Positions 17,959 through 25,923 are shown, counted from the first letter of the stretch. The stretch is 35,761 nt of DNA from Pseudoalteromonas rubra (GCF_005887115.1 NZ_PNCJ01000052.1:1-35761); one strand, 5' to 3'. Notes: generated by a model not told the origin, from the sequence alone. Made by a program: numbers and translations.

Positions 17959-19649
17959 TGCTCTCTCTCATATTTTGATGTCGCCAGTTGCAATAGATTT
18001 TTTGCGAAAGGCCGCAAAATTTTTGCTCGCGGCGATTCTACAACTGCCATATTTCTTCTGGGGCTGATGGCTTCGTTGGCAAGCCCGCAGGTACCATCCG
18101 AGTGCTGACTGGGTACAATCACCGTGGGTATTGAAAGCGGGCCCACAGTGCCTTGCTCATTCGCCAGTCTTGCATGCAAATCTTCAATGATTTGGTATTG
18201 CTCCTCAACTAACCCATTCGTTTTATTAAAATTATTTTGTTCTAAAAGTATAAATAAATCTGTCACTAACCCATGTTTATTGAGCCGATCATCATAGTCC
18301 AGATTTTCAATAAGCGCATTGAGCCATGCCCTACCCTGTTGGAAATCCTTTTGTACTGACTCTTCACTACTTCTCATCAATTTAGCAACCAGCTCAATCT
18401 CAATTTTGTCCAAATATTTTTCTCTGTCTGTTTGCTTTTGGTGTAATTCTTCAGGTCCCCTCGCTGGGTATTTAAAAAAATGACGCTCCTCATCAACCTG
18501 TATACCATACATGGAGTCACACTGCTTTACTCTTGGTATTGACCCATAAACAGCGCACGCAGCTCTAGCTAATTTGAAAGTATACTCTTCTCGGTTTTCG
18601 CTCCCCTTTTCAGAACCAGGACTTGATCCACCCTTGACTGCAATTCTGGAGTAGCGCCCTTGAGGAGACGCAGCTAAAACCTCACCCGCCCAGGCACCAT
18701 CAATCATACATAGCGACACTAAACCACACAGCCTCCTGATTTCACTCAGGGCTCCCTCCTTATCAGCATAATTGTGATACTCTGACTTAATGTCCCCTTC
18801 CCACTTCTTCAGCCACTTTTTGTCTATGTTTTCGGATTCACGTAATAAAGTAGCGAATTTATTCGCTGTGTCATTTTGAGCTGCGGTACATTTTGTTGCG
18901 AAACGTCCCTCTACCCACCTGTCCCATTCATCTGTAAGAAATTTTTCGTAGTTTTTAATATAACAATCTGGAGACATGCGATTCACATAAAGACATAGCT
19001 TTCCCGCCAACTCTCTGAGTAATGCTGTATCTGGTGATCTGGCCTGCTCTTTCGTTAGAGATTCATAATCGTGCTGCATACATTCATCCAGTCTCCGCTG
19101 GAAGTACGAGATAATGCTTTTCCTATCCGAACAACATGATTGCTTGAGATGCGGGTTTGACGGGACCAAGCGCTTTTCATATATGTCACCAAGAAGCTCA
19201 GCAAGTGTATTACCATCAACGGTTTTTTCGCCTGAAAAATGCTTTCGCTCGACATCAATAAGTATGAAAAAGATAGTCTGCTGGCTGGCACATAAGCACG
19301 CACAAAGCTCCCACAAACAGTGCGCTTGCTTTAGATAAACTGAAGATATGACGCACAACCTACGCAAATTTCCAGCAATACAGTTGACCAAATCAATGAT
19401 TGACTCGCCAGGCAATAAAAATCGGATATCCCGACTGTTCACACCTGGTTGGGTCTCTGAAAACGCTTTAGACAATCGAGAAACCGGCTCGGAAGAGACT
19501 GAGTTTCTTTTATATGTATTAAGATAAAAAGGCAACTGCCCTTTCTGAGGAGCGTACCCGGTAACTTGAGCAGTAAGCCGTTCCACAAAGTCCTGATCAG
19601 CGCTCGTGTAACTCACCCAAACCGGGCGCTCGAATTCGTTGTGATCCAT
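17955..19649 (-). CDS. TIR-domain protein, putative effector of the MoxR cassette
   Basis: The N-terminal ~170 residues form a TIR domain: strand A and box 1 in PVWVSYTSADQDFVERL (9-25), a middle segment with DIRFLLPGES, LCVISSVYLKQAHCLWELCACL (98-119), and IFFILIDVER. Glu114 in WEL lies where NAD-cleaving TIR domains carry their catalytic glutamate. The remaining ~390 residues are mostly helical and charged; I recognise no known domain there. Known bacterial TIR effectors deplete NAD or make cyclic-ADP-ribose signals; activity here is inferred. It is the first gene of the three-gene unit. The ATG at 19647-19649 has only a weak, distant AAGGA. It lies 103 bp after the DUF6279 gene on the same strand, so it probably has its own promoter in that AT-rich gap. 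Confidence 0.82.
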   Translation of the reverse strand: MDHNEFERPVWVSYTSADQDFVERLTAQVTGYAPQKGQLPFYLNTYKRNSVSSEPVSRLSKAFSETQPGVNSRDIRFLLPGESIIDLVNCIAGNLRRLCVISSVYLKQAHCLWELCACLCASQQTIFFILIDVERKHFSGEKTVDGNTLAELLGDIYEKRLVPSNPHLKQSCCSDRKSIISYFQRRLDECMQHDYESLTKEQARSPDTALLRELAGKLCLYVNRMSPDCYIKNYEKFLTDEWDRWVEGRFATKCTAAQNDTANKFATLLRESENIDKKWLKKWEGDIKSEYHNYADKEGALSEIRRLCGLVSLCMIDGAWAGEVLAASPQGRYSRIAVKGGSSPGSEKGSENREEYTFKLARAACAVYGSIPRVKQCDSMYGIQVDEERHFFKYPARGPEELHQKQTDREKYLDKIEIELVAKLMRSSEESVQKDFQQGRAWLNALIENLDYDDRLNKHGLVTDLFILLEQNNFNKTNGLVEEQYQIIEDLHARLANEQGTVGPLSIPTVIVPSQHSDGTCGLANEAISPRRNMAVVESPRAKILRPFAKNLLQLATSKYEREQ

Positions 19650-19752
19650 ATCGAAGCACTCTAATTTCCTTCAGCAGACACTCCGATGTTCCCATAAAGT
19701 TTGATTTTTGTAAAATTTATGATTTTTCACACAACTAGTTCACGCAAATTAC

Positions 19753-20592
19753 TTAATCATCAGCGGCAAGAGACTCGATGTCGTCAATTAAGTCATCCAA
19801 CTCCGAAACCAGCCGTTTTTTCTGTTTCTCGCTGAGGCTTTGATACACATCCAGCAAATATTGATGATTGGCTTTGCGGTTGTGTTCGTTGGCCAGATTG
19901 AGCTGCTCAGAACGGAACACCTCTGGTGCCATCAATAAGTTGCTCAACTGTGTTTTGAACGCGTCACCGCGCTCTGGCTGAGCAAACAGCGCTCTGAGTT
20001 CTTCCTGATAGCGACCACGATAGTCTGACCACAGGTCATTGGTGCTTACCAGCTGCTCATACAATTGCTCAATACGTTGTTCCTGCGAAGCGGAAAGCTT
20101 ACCAACCCAGCGTTTGAGGTTTTTCTTACGCTCTTTGAGCCAACGCTTGTGCTTTTTCTGCTCAGAGCGCTTCGCTCTTTTCTCTGTGCGTTCAGCTTGT
20201 GCTTGGGCAAGTTCGTCAAATAACTCACTGACCTGTGCCTGTGTCAGCATCGGTGCCAGCTCTACCAGATCAGGCACAACCTTGCCACGTAAACGATACC
20301 AGTGCTCCAGCATTAGTGTCTGATGATACGCGATCCGCTCCAGTGTGATCTGGTCGTTCTGGATGTCTTGCTTGAGTGTTTTAAGCTGCCCGGCATAGCG
20401 TGTCAGCTCCTTGGCTTTGTGCCAGTCCAGCCAGGCGAGTAAACGTTCATCAAATTGTGCTTCTTGCTCATCGCTTAAAGACACATAATCGTCCAGATAC
20501 CAGTAGCTGAGCCAGTCCGCATTTTTGTAGATAAATTTTGTTGAGCAGCCAGTCATTGTGAGCAACGCCAGCACCATCAAAAGCTTTCTCAT
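19753..20592 (-). CDS. DUF6279-family lipoprotein
   Basis: The start chosen is the ATG at 20590-20592, giving MRKLLMVLALLTMTGC, a textbook lipoprotein signal with lipobox TMTGC; it has GGA nine bases upstream, while the ATG four codons earlier has a poorly placed one. The mature part is strongly helical and charged, with the conserved opening YKNADWLSYWYLDDYV of the DUF6279 family and a Lys/Arg-rich coiled-coil middle (KRSEQKKHKRWLKERKK). Length is normal for the family. It should be periplasmic and lipid-anchored. Function is unknown. It precedes the TIR cassette on the same strand, but the family is common in Alteromonadales in other contexts, so a link is not implied. Confidence 0.85.
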   Translation of the reverse strand: MRKLLMVLALLTMTGCSTKFIYKNADWLSYWYLDDYVSLSDEQEAQFDERLLAWLDWHKAKELTRYAGQLKTLKQDIQNDQITLERIAYHQTLMLEHWYRLRGKVVPDLVELAPMLTQAQVSELFDELAQAQAERTEKRAKRSEQKKHKRWLKERKKNLKRWVGKLSASQEQRIEQLYEQLVSTNDLWSDYRGRYQEELRALFAQPERGDAFKTQLSNLLMAPEVFRSEQLNLANEHNRKANHQYLLDVYQSLSEKQKKRLVSELDDLIDDIESLAADD

Positions 20593-20807
20593 TGTCGTGT
20601 CCATAGTCCGTGTTATTAGTCTCTTTAGTTAATACGGAATTTGTCAAAATGTGGACTAAAAAAGTGTCTGTAAATATTTCTTACGTTACAAACTGTGCCA
20701 ATACTCAAATCTTACAATAAGCCGATTTTCGCATAAACTGCGCTCTGCTCTGCCCGGCATCTTGCCTGCATACTGATCCCATACCACAAGTTACAAGAGG
20801 AATAGTT

Positions 20808-21392
20808 ATGAGCCACTGGAATGACGAACATGCAATCAGCTACGACGAGCAATGGGGGGAGCTGGCGTTCCACCAGCAAATTCCGCAGCTTGCCAAAGTG
20901 CAACCCGGTTACAACATCATAGAGATTGGCTGTGGTGGCGGGTTTTTAAGCCTGTGCCTGGCACAGTCTGCAGCCAACGTGCGCGTTACAGCACTTGATC
21001 CCACACCTAAAATGATTGCTTTAGCAAAAGCGCGTCAGAAAAAAGCCGGGCTGTCACTTGCTCAACTGCAATTTTTTGAGGCCGGTGCTGAAGCACTGGA
21101 TGTCTCCGATAATTCGCAAGACTTAGTCATCGCAGCATTTTCTTTACACCATTGGCAAAACCCGAGTTACGCAATAGAACTGGTTTTCTCTGCACTCAAA
21201 TCAGGTGGTCGACTATGGTTATGTGAAGATCTCCATGCACCAGCGGAGGGAGATATGGAGGTACACTCACAACTAAAGGCACTCGATGGGATAAAAGCCT
21301 TGCTTAAAGACAGTGGCTTTTCTCAACTATCGCACGCAATACATAGCAATCATGAAGGGAAGTTTTTGGTTGTTGAAGCACTAAAATGTTAA
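20808..21392 (+). CDS. Class I SAM-dependent methyltransferase
   Basis: The 194-residue protein has motif I IEIGCGGGFLSLCLA (SAM binding), an acidic residue at the end of strand 2 in VTALDPTPKMIALAKAR, and the later strand LVIAAFSLHHWQNP of methyltransferase type 11/25. The HHW variant is typical of small-molecule methyltransferases of the UbiE/Tam type. The substrate cannot be inferred. The ATG is preceded by AAGAGGAA at a good distance. It is monocistronic and convergent with the DUF998 gene, with a strong hairpin between them. Confidence 0.88.
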   Translation: MSHWNDEHAISYDEQWGELAFHQQIPQLAKVQPGYNIIEIGCGGGFLSLCLAQSAANVRVTALDPTPKMIALAKARQKKAGLSLAQLQFFEAGAEALDVSDNSQDLVIAAFSLHHWQNPSYAIELVFSALKSGGRLWLCEDLHAPAEGDMEVHSQLKALDGIKALLKDSGFSQLSHAIHSNHEGKFLVVEALKC

Positions 21393-21399
21393 GGCGGCA

Positions 21400-21425
21400 G
21401 GTGCCCGATGTTTTATCCGGGCACC
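21400..21425. terminator. Hairpin between convergent genes
   Basis: GGTGCCCG, 10-nt loop, CGGGCACC. The stem is strong but no clear T-run follows on either strand. Position between two convergent genes supports a termination role. Confidence 0.55.
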
Positions 21426-21433
21426 ACCATTGA

Positions 21434-22039
21434 TTACGCCAACATCAAAGAAAATACACTCAACCACATAAGTTGAGTCCAGTAGGACAAACGCTGGTAC
21501 AAACCTGCTCCTTGCCTGGCTCTATATGCTTTAACCAACTTGATAGTGAAGAATATCGATGCTAATACCACTGAAACAGAGAATACACGAAACCACGGCG
21601 TGATCAGTTCAGAGTCCGGACTGATTGTGATAATAACGGGCGCAACCAGCAAAGTTAACATCACGACTGAACCGGCCGTTGAGTGGATTTGACAATGTCG
21701 GCTCGGCGTAAGTGTATAGGGATCTTTATCCATGGGGAAATAGCCAGCGAACCAGGTGCCGATACCATGACACATAATCAGAACACCCGTAATATAAAAC
21801 GCGATACTCGCGTCCGGCAGCTGAGTCACATGCCAGCCAAAAATCACAAACATCACGCTCAGTGGGTAGTTATTAATCCAGGGAGACAACTTTTGTGTCG
21901 GGCTTCCCGATGCACCCAGTTCGCTGCAGAACTGATTAAAGTGATCGTAGTTAGGGTAAAATCGACCAGCAATGTAAACACCGAATGTAATCCAGACGGT
22001 CGCAACCAGGCCTAATAATGCTGCAAAGAATTCAAACAT
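21434..22039 (-). CDS. DUF998-like integral membrane protein
   Basis: The 201-residue protein has about six hydrophobic segments and the DUF998-like pattern: an N-terminal helix, a loop with NYDHFNQFCSELGASGSPTQ, GIGTWFAGYFPMD and HSTAGSVVMLTLLVAPVI. The ATG at 22037-22039 has an excellent AAGGAGGA eight bases upstream. The longer TTG start at 22072 is therefore rejected. Function is unknown; members are uncharacterised membrane proteins. It is transcribed alone. Confidence 0.8.
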   Translation of the reverse strand: MFEFFAALLGLVATVWITFGVYIAGRFYPNYDHFNQFCSELGASGSPTQKLSPWINNYPLSVMFVIFGWHVTQLPDASIAFYITGVLIMCHGIGTWFAGYFPMDKDPYTLTPSRHCQIHSTAGSVVMLTLLVAPVIITISPDSELITPWFRVFSVSVVLASIFFTIKLVKAYRARQGAGLYQRLSYWTQLMWLSVFSLMLA

Positions 22040-22287
22040 CCGCTTCCTCCTTGGTTCAGGTAAAGCTGTCAATAACAGATATGCGCTTTTTTATTATTCT
22101 GCACTATTGATTTGTTTATTAAGTGCTAATTAAACGTACCTAAAAACGTATCAATTTGCAAAAAAACTGACTCTTCAGCCACTTTTTTCTTTCTCACACC
22201 ACGTTGAGATTGCCACACTGATTGCAGAAAAGAAAAAATAGCTATATATATCTGAAAGTTAAGAGTCAGCCTGACATTTGAATGTTA

Positions 22288-22346
22288 TGAACAAAATTAG
22301 TATGTGGACAAAAACCGAACCGGTAACGTATTATTAATTTTGTTCA
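22288..22346. promoter_or_regulatory. Paired 12-bp inverted operator-like sites
   Basis: TGAACAAAATTA (22288-22299) and its exact complement TAATTTTGTTCA (22335-22346) are separated by 35 bp. The right arm overlaps the predicted -35 box, a layout expected for repression. Confidence 0.5.
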
Positions 22347-22362
22347 CATTTAACGATATAAA
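22334..22362 (+). promoter_or_regulatory. Probable promoter of the small secreted gene
   Basis: TTAATT (22334-22339), 17 bp, TATAAA (22357-22362). Transcription would begin near 22369, downstream of the ATG at 22363, which argues against that longer start. Confidence 0.45.
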
Positions 22363-22419
22363 ATGACAAACAAGTCGTTATCTGTGGAAGGAGCAAAACA
22401 ATGTATGAAGGAAACTAAA

Positions 22420-22650
22420 ATGAAAAAGCTTATGACCTTGGCTGCTGTTGCAGCCTGTTTGTTTACACTCAGCACAACAACTCACGCCCGCGGCAGCAAC
22501 CCGGGAGATTTCCGCTACTATCACTTCCAATGCCTGGACAGTAATCAGGTTCAGCTGTGGTTCAAAATTTCGCAGACTTACAACCCGACACTGGGTGCAA
22601 CCTGTGAAAACGATGGCGGCAGACTCAAAGTTACGAAAGTATTCTGGTAG
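22420..22650 (+). CDS. Small secreted protein, unknown function
   Basis: The 76-residue precursor begins MKKLMTLAAVAACLFTLS and carries a clear signal peptide ending THA. The mature part is about 53 residues, aromatic-rich, with two cysteines (FQCLD, ATCEND) that could form one disulfide. I do not recognise the family. Three starts are possible: 22363 (unlikely because of the promoter position), 22405 and 22420. The last has AAGGA seven bases upstream and gives the most regular signal peptide. A five-codon frame MYEGN ends at 22418, one base before this ATG. A terminator follows, so the unit is monocistronic. Confidence 0.65.
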   Translation: MKKLMTLAAVAACLFTLSTTTHARGSNPGDFRYYHFQCLDSNQVQLWFKISQTYNPTLGATCENDGGRLKVTKVFW

Positions 22651-22690
22651 ACAAATACATCGCCGATTGAGCACTTGATACAAATAATTG

Positions 22691-22712
22691 TGGCCACTTG
22701 AGTGGCCATTTT
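22691..22712 (+). terminator. Terminator of the small secreted gene
   Basis: TGGCCACT, 2-nt gap, AGTGGCCA, then TTTTC. It lies 40 bp past the stop. Confidence 0.8.
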
Positions 22713-22908
22713 CAATACAGCCCTTCAGTAGCAAAGTACCTATCTTTTCTTGCTAAGCAGGCTAGACCCAACTTGACAGTGATCCCACGAGGTCAAGCCG
22801 GGCTGGTGCAGTAAGAGAAGTACATAGGGCCGAGCCAGTTTACCGGTTCTAATCGCCATATGTACCATGCTAAGTCCAGTGTGAATCTATATGACCAGTC
22901 GAAGAGTT

Positions 22909-23298
22909 TTAAAATAGCAAGTTAATCCATTCAATTATAATGGCTATGCTTTGTTCACCCAGCAGTATATCAAGAAGAAGCAACGCTGTTGAGACGTTTC
23001 TATAGCCCACTTTAAACTTGGATAAATAACTATCAGAAGTTTGCACAGTCGAGTTATACATATAGACTTGCCCATTACTTTGGCTCGTCATTACACCGCA
23101 AATTTTGCCTGTCAATGGTATTTGACAGCTGGTACATACGCTGCCTTTGCCACAAGAGTAGCCCGCCCTACTGTCATCCAATTCGATATATCTGTGACTG
23201 TACATAACAGTCGTTAAGCTGTTTATCACCAAAGTTGCATTGGATTTTTTACTTGCATTACTATACTTAGTATCTTCACCACTTCTGAATAGTGACAT
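22909..23298 (-). CDS. Hypothetical protein with a four-cysteine cluster
   Basis: The 129-residue protein starts at an ATG with AAGGAG eight bases upstream, so it is probably a real gene. Its centre has four cysteines in YSCGKGSVCTSCQIPLTGKICG (a C-x5-C-x2-C-x8-C spacing), which could bind a metal or form disulfides. No signal peptide is seen. The C-terminus is a hydrophobic run (STALLLLDILLGEQSIAIII) that may be a membrane or amphipathic helix. I do not recognise the family. It is divergent from the HAD gene, and the ACATGT array lies in the shared gap. Confidence 0.6.
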   Translation of the reverse strand: MSLFRSGEDTKYSNASKKSNATLVINSLTTVMYSHRYIELDDSRAGYSCGKGSVCTSCQIPLTGKICGVMTSQSNGQVYMYNSTVQTSDSYLSKFKVGYRNVSTALLLLDILLGEQSIAIIIEWINLLF

Positions 23299-23434
23299 AA
23301 ATCAACTCCTTAATTAATTAACTCGTTTTCTTCACGTTTCTATCCTTACCCAGACTGACCACACTAGAGTAAGCACTTGTTAAACAAACTAAGTGACTTG
23401 AGCCTGGTGCGCAAGATACAGCCAAAAAGTAGCA

Positions 23435-23484
23435 ACATGTCCGGAACATGTCTGATACATGTCAATAGACATGTCCGGACATGT
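23435..23484. promoter_or_regulatory. Array of five helically phased ACATGT boxes
   Basis: The palindromic hexamer ACATGT starts at 23435, 23446, 23457, 23469 and 23479, with steps of 11, 11, 12 and 10 bp. The last two form the perfect 16-bp palindrome ACATGTCCGGACATGT; the first two form ACATGTCCGGAACATGT. The array ends 21 bp upstream of the predicted -35 box of the HAD gene, which suggests cooperative activator binding on one face of the DNA. Confidence 0.7.
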
Positions 23485-23505
23485 TACATATTCATAAGGA
23501 GCATA

Positions 23506-23534
23506 TTGACTTAAAAGGGTTTAGTTCTTAGTGT
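23506..23534 (+). promoter_or_regulatory. Probable promoter of the HAD/Nudix-like unit
   Basis: TTGACT (23506-23511), 17 bp, TAGTGT (23529-23534). The good -35 with a weak -10 fits an activated promoter. It lies between the ACATGT array and the ATG at 23562. Confidence 0.45.
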
Positions 23535-23561
23535 ATTTTTACGCCATAGAGGACAGCTAAC

Positions 23562-24254
23562 ATGATATTAATCAGTGATGTAGACGGGTGTTTAAGCAAA
23601 GGAAGGTTTTCGCCTTTTGATCTAAATGCCCTGATGCAAGTAAAAAAGATCGTAGATGAAAGAAACATTGACCTGATACTAGCCAGTGGCCGCTCACAAG
23701 CATACCTGGAGTGCCTGTCGCAACTGCTTGGGTTGACCACCCCTTATATTTGCGAGAACGGCGCCGCTATATTCTGCCCTCAGACTAAGGACTATATTTA
23801 CAAACCCACATCATCGCACAATATTAGTATCATCAATACTATTGAAGCCGAGTTTGGCAATAACGTCAGGTTCGAGCCAAACAAGCAATTTACAGTCAGC
23901 CTGAGGCTTGAGGGACTGGGGTTCACATCTATTGAGCAGGAACTGTCGGCCATTCAGTCATTGCTACAAAGCAACGATGGCTTACACGTAACACACTCAA
24001 ATTCAGCAATCGACATCATGCCAGCTGGTTGCTCTAAAGGGATTGCACTCAATTACCTGCGTACCGCTAAAGGCTGGGCAGCAGATACATTAAGAGGATT
24101 TGGTGATTCAACTAATGATCTGGACTTTTTAAAACTATGCTTGGTCTCGGGAGCACCGTCAAACTGTAATTCCACTATTTCATCTGTCGTTGATTACAAA
24201 TCGGAATTTGAGCATATTCATGGCTTTATAGACTTTTTAAATCATATCATATAA
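23562..24254 (+). CDS. HAD-superfamily (IIB/Cof-type) phosphatase
   Basis: The 230-residue protein has all four HAD motifs: I DVDGCL (nucleophile D6, acid D8), II SGRS, III K in CSKGIAL, and IV GDSTNDLDF (181-189). The cap between motifs II and III (ENGAAI, then FEPNKQFTVSLRLEG) is of the IIB type seen in Cof, phosphoglycolate and mannosyl-3-phosphoglycerate phosphatases. It should dephosphorylate a small sugar phosphate or nucleotide in the cytoplasm. The ATG has GAGGA at a good distance. The Nudix-like gene starts 34 bp downstream with its own ribosome-binding site, so the two are co-transcribed. Confidence 0.88.
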   Translation: MILISDVDGCLSKGRFSPFDLNALMQVKKIVDERNIDLILASGRSQAYLECLSQLLGLTTPYICENGAAIFCPQTKDYIYKPTSSHNISIINTIEAEFGNNVRFEPNKQFTVSLRLEGLGFTSIEQELSAIQSLLQSNDGLHVTHSNSAIDIMPAGCSKGIALNYLRTAKGWAADTLRGFGDSTNDLDFLKLCLVSGAPSNCNSTISSVVDYKSEFEHIHGFIDFLNHII

Positions 24255-24288
24255 TTAAAACACTTATTCAGAGCGCAAAAGGATATTT

Positions 24289-25830
24289 ATGGATAACAAT
24301 TTACTACGTAAAGTTAAAGTACAGCTGTTGTTTTCACCCTTTTCTGCAGATACCTTTATCTCATTTTTTAACGGCATTAAGGCTGAGGAAATAGCCAAAA
24401 CAGTACCATCAAAAAAGTCTATCGAGAGATGGTTGTATGGTGGAACAAAAGGCGACCGCTTCACCCACTCGCTATTCAAAATTAAGCCAATACAGGCTTA
24501 CCTGGATGAAAGCCTGTCTGAGAACAATGCTGTAGTTGAGCAGGCATTTTATTTAATAGATACCTACTTCAAAGAGCTCAACCCTGATTTTGAGCTTAAA
24601 GTCAGTAAAAAGTTACTGCTCGATAAATACTGTAAACTACTTAAAAATGACGGCTTAGACCTCGATTTCGACTACATCCGTCGTATGCGCAACAATGATC
24701 AGCCATTTTACAAAGAACGTCTGCAACCTGAATTCTTAAATCTGCATCTCCAAATTCTCGATTCAGTATTGGGCAAGCCCAACAGAGAGACGATTGAATC
24801 TAAGCTGCTTGAAGTCACAGATCCTCAGTCAGGGAAAAAATGGCGCTACCCTGCTATTTGGCTATATCAAGGTGATGATCTGCACCTCAATAACAGTCTA
24901 GACTTAGTCAAAGAGTCTGACGCACCACCGGAAGAGTTTGTGACGGCAGTAAAGGATGCAAAATCAAAAATTGAAGATAACCCGACATTTTCCTTAAAGT
25001 CACTATGCAAACAAAGTGGCGAGCTTGCATGTAGCACAAGTAGCTACTTCAAAGCTCTATATGATTGTGATAACCACTTTTTCAATATAGCCGGAGCATA
25101 TCCAGGGCTTACAAGTGACAAACTGTTAGCGTATGAGAATAACAATCGTACTTATAATTGGTGTATGTCTCTAAAAAGAATGATCGTCGACAATGACTTT
25201 TCTCATGCACAGCACTCCCTCGGGATCTCATGTCTGTTGATTTACAACACAATAGATGAAGGCTACCAAGCGTTGTTAGCCAAAAAAGCGCCGCAAGCGA
25301 ATGGGTTCAACGATATGCACGTAATACCCGCCGCTATGTTTCAACCTGTATGCAATAACCCAATGAAGTTTGAGAAAGAGCTCAGTTTTAAAGATCAGGT
25401 AATAAGGGAAGTTGCAGAGGAGATATTTGATTATCCAGAAGTAAGTGGTTCACTACAAAATAACTACCTGAGGGAACTATACGGCTATCCCGAAATCTCT
25501 CACCTTGAAGAGCTGTTCAAAAATGGCCTGGCTGAGTTTCATGTTACCGGCCTGAGCTTAGATATGTTCAGACTCAGGCCAGAGATCCTTACAACTATAA
25601 TCATTCATGATGAAAACTGGGCAAAGCAACAACTCGGCGAGCACAAAGCGATTGGCAACTGGGAAGCTGAAGGAAGAAGTAAAGGTATTGTCTCTATTGA
25701 TCTGAATGATAGTAACTTTTTCAAAGTTTGCAGTGGGGAGCTCCCATGGTTTGAGCCCCTTTGCGCTCCAGGAATTGCTTGCTTTGTGAGCGGCTATAAC
25801 AAATTTAAAGAAACGGCAATTATTAGGTAA
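24289..25830 (+). CDS. Large uncharacterised protein with a degenerate Nudix-like motif
   Basis: The 513-residue protein has AGGA six bases before its ATG. The C-terminal half contains LGISCLLIYNTID (about 305-320), a HVIPAAMFQPV strand, and REVAEE at 373-378, the core of a Nudix box. The leading Gly and later Gly of the box are missing, so it is a degenerate or divergent Nudix domain, or a chance match. The N-terminal half is helical and charged with no domain I recognise; SKKSIERWLYGGTKGDRF (about 44-61) could bind nucleic acid. It pairs with the HAD phosphatase behind the ACATGT array. A nucleotide or nucleotide-sugar related role is inferred. Confidence 0.65.
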   Translation: MDNNLLRKVKVQLLFSPFSADTFISFFNGIKAEEIAKTVPSKKSIERWLYGGTKGDRFTHSLFKIKPIQAYLDESLSENNAVVEQAFYLIDTYFKELNPDFELKVSKKLLLDKYCKLLKNDGLDLDFDYIRRMRNNDQPFYKERLQPEFLNLHLQILDSVLGKPNRETIESKLLEVTDPQSGKKWRYPAIWLYQGDDLHLNNSLDLVKESDAPPEEFVTAVKDAKSKIEDNPTFSLKSLCKQSGELACSTSSYFKALYDCDNHFFNIAGAYPGLTSDKLLAYENNNRTYNWCMSLKRMIVDNDFSHAQHSLGISCLLIYNTIDEGYQALLAKKAPQANGFNDMHVIPAAMFQPVCNNPMKFEKELSFKDQVIREVAEEIFDYPEVSGSLQNNYLRELYGYPEISHLEELFKNGLAEFHVTGLSLDMFRLRPEILTTIIIHDENWAKQQLGEHKAIGNWEAEGRSKGIVSIDLNDSNFFKVCSGELPWFEPLCAPGIACFVSGYNKFKETAIIR

Positions 25831-25923
25831 TTAATCTACTACCTCTGAGACGTGAATAAAGTATCGGGTAACTGACTGCGATTAACATGGTTGGTCAGTT
25901 ACACCGAGCCAAAAACATGATTG

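Larger units (their letters stand above)
22040..22419. other. AT-rich control region of the small secreted gene
   Basis: This region lies between divergent genes. It contains the 12-bp inverted repeat pair at 22288-22346, a probable promoter at 22334-22362, and a strong AAGGAG at 22388-22393. I see no further gene except the possible five-codon frame at 22401-22418. Confidence 0.5.

Noticed and set aside
13556..19649. Diversity-generating retroelement with the FGE protein as target
   Set aside because: FGE and TIR proteins can be retroelement targets, but no reverse transcriptase gene or template repeat is seen within the window.
22378..22734. 118-residue frame opposite the small secreted gene
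   Set aside because: The plus strand has promoter, ribosome-binding site, signal peptide and terminator; the minus frame has none of these.
22713..22908. Possible insertion-sequence remnant or structured RNA, with a CTTGAC/GTCAAG dyad
   Set aside because: The dyad is short with a 14-nt loop, and I could not match any terminal repeat, transposase fragment or RNA family.
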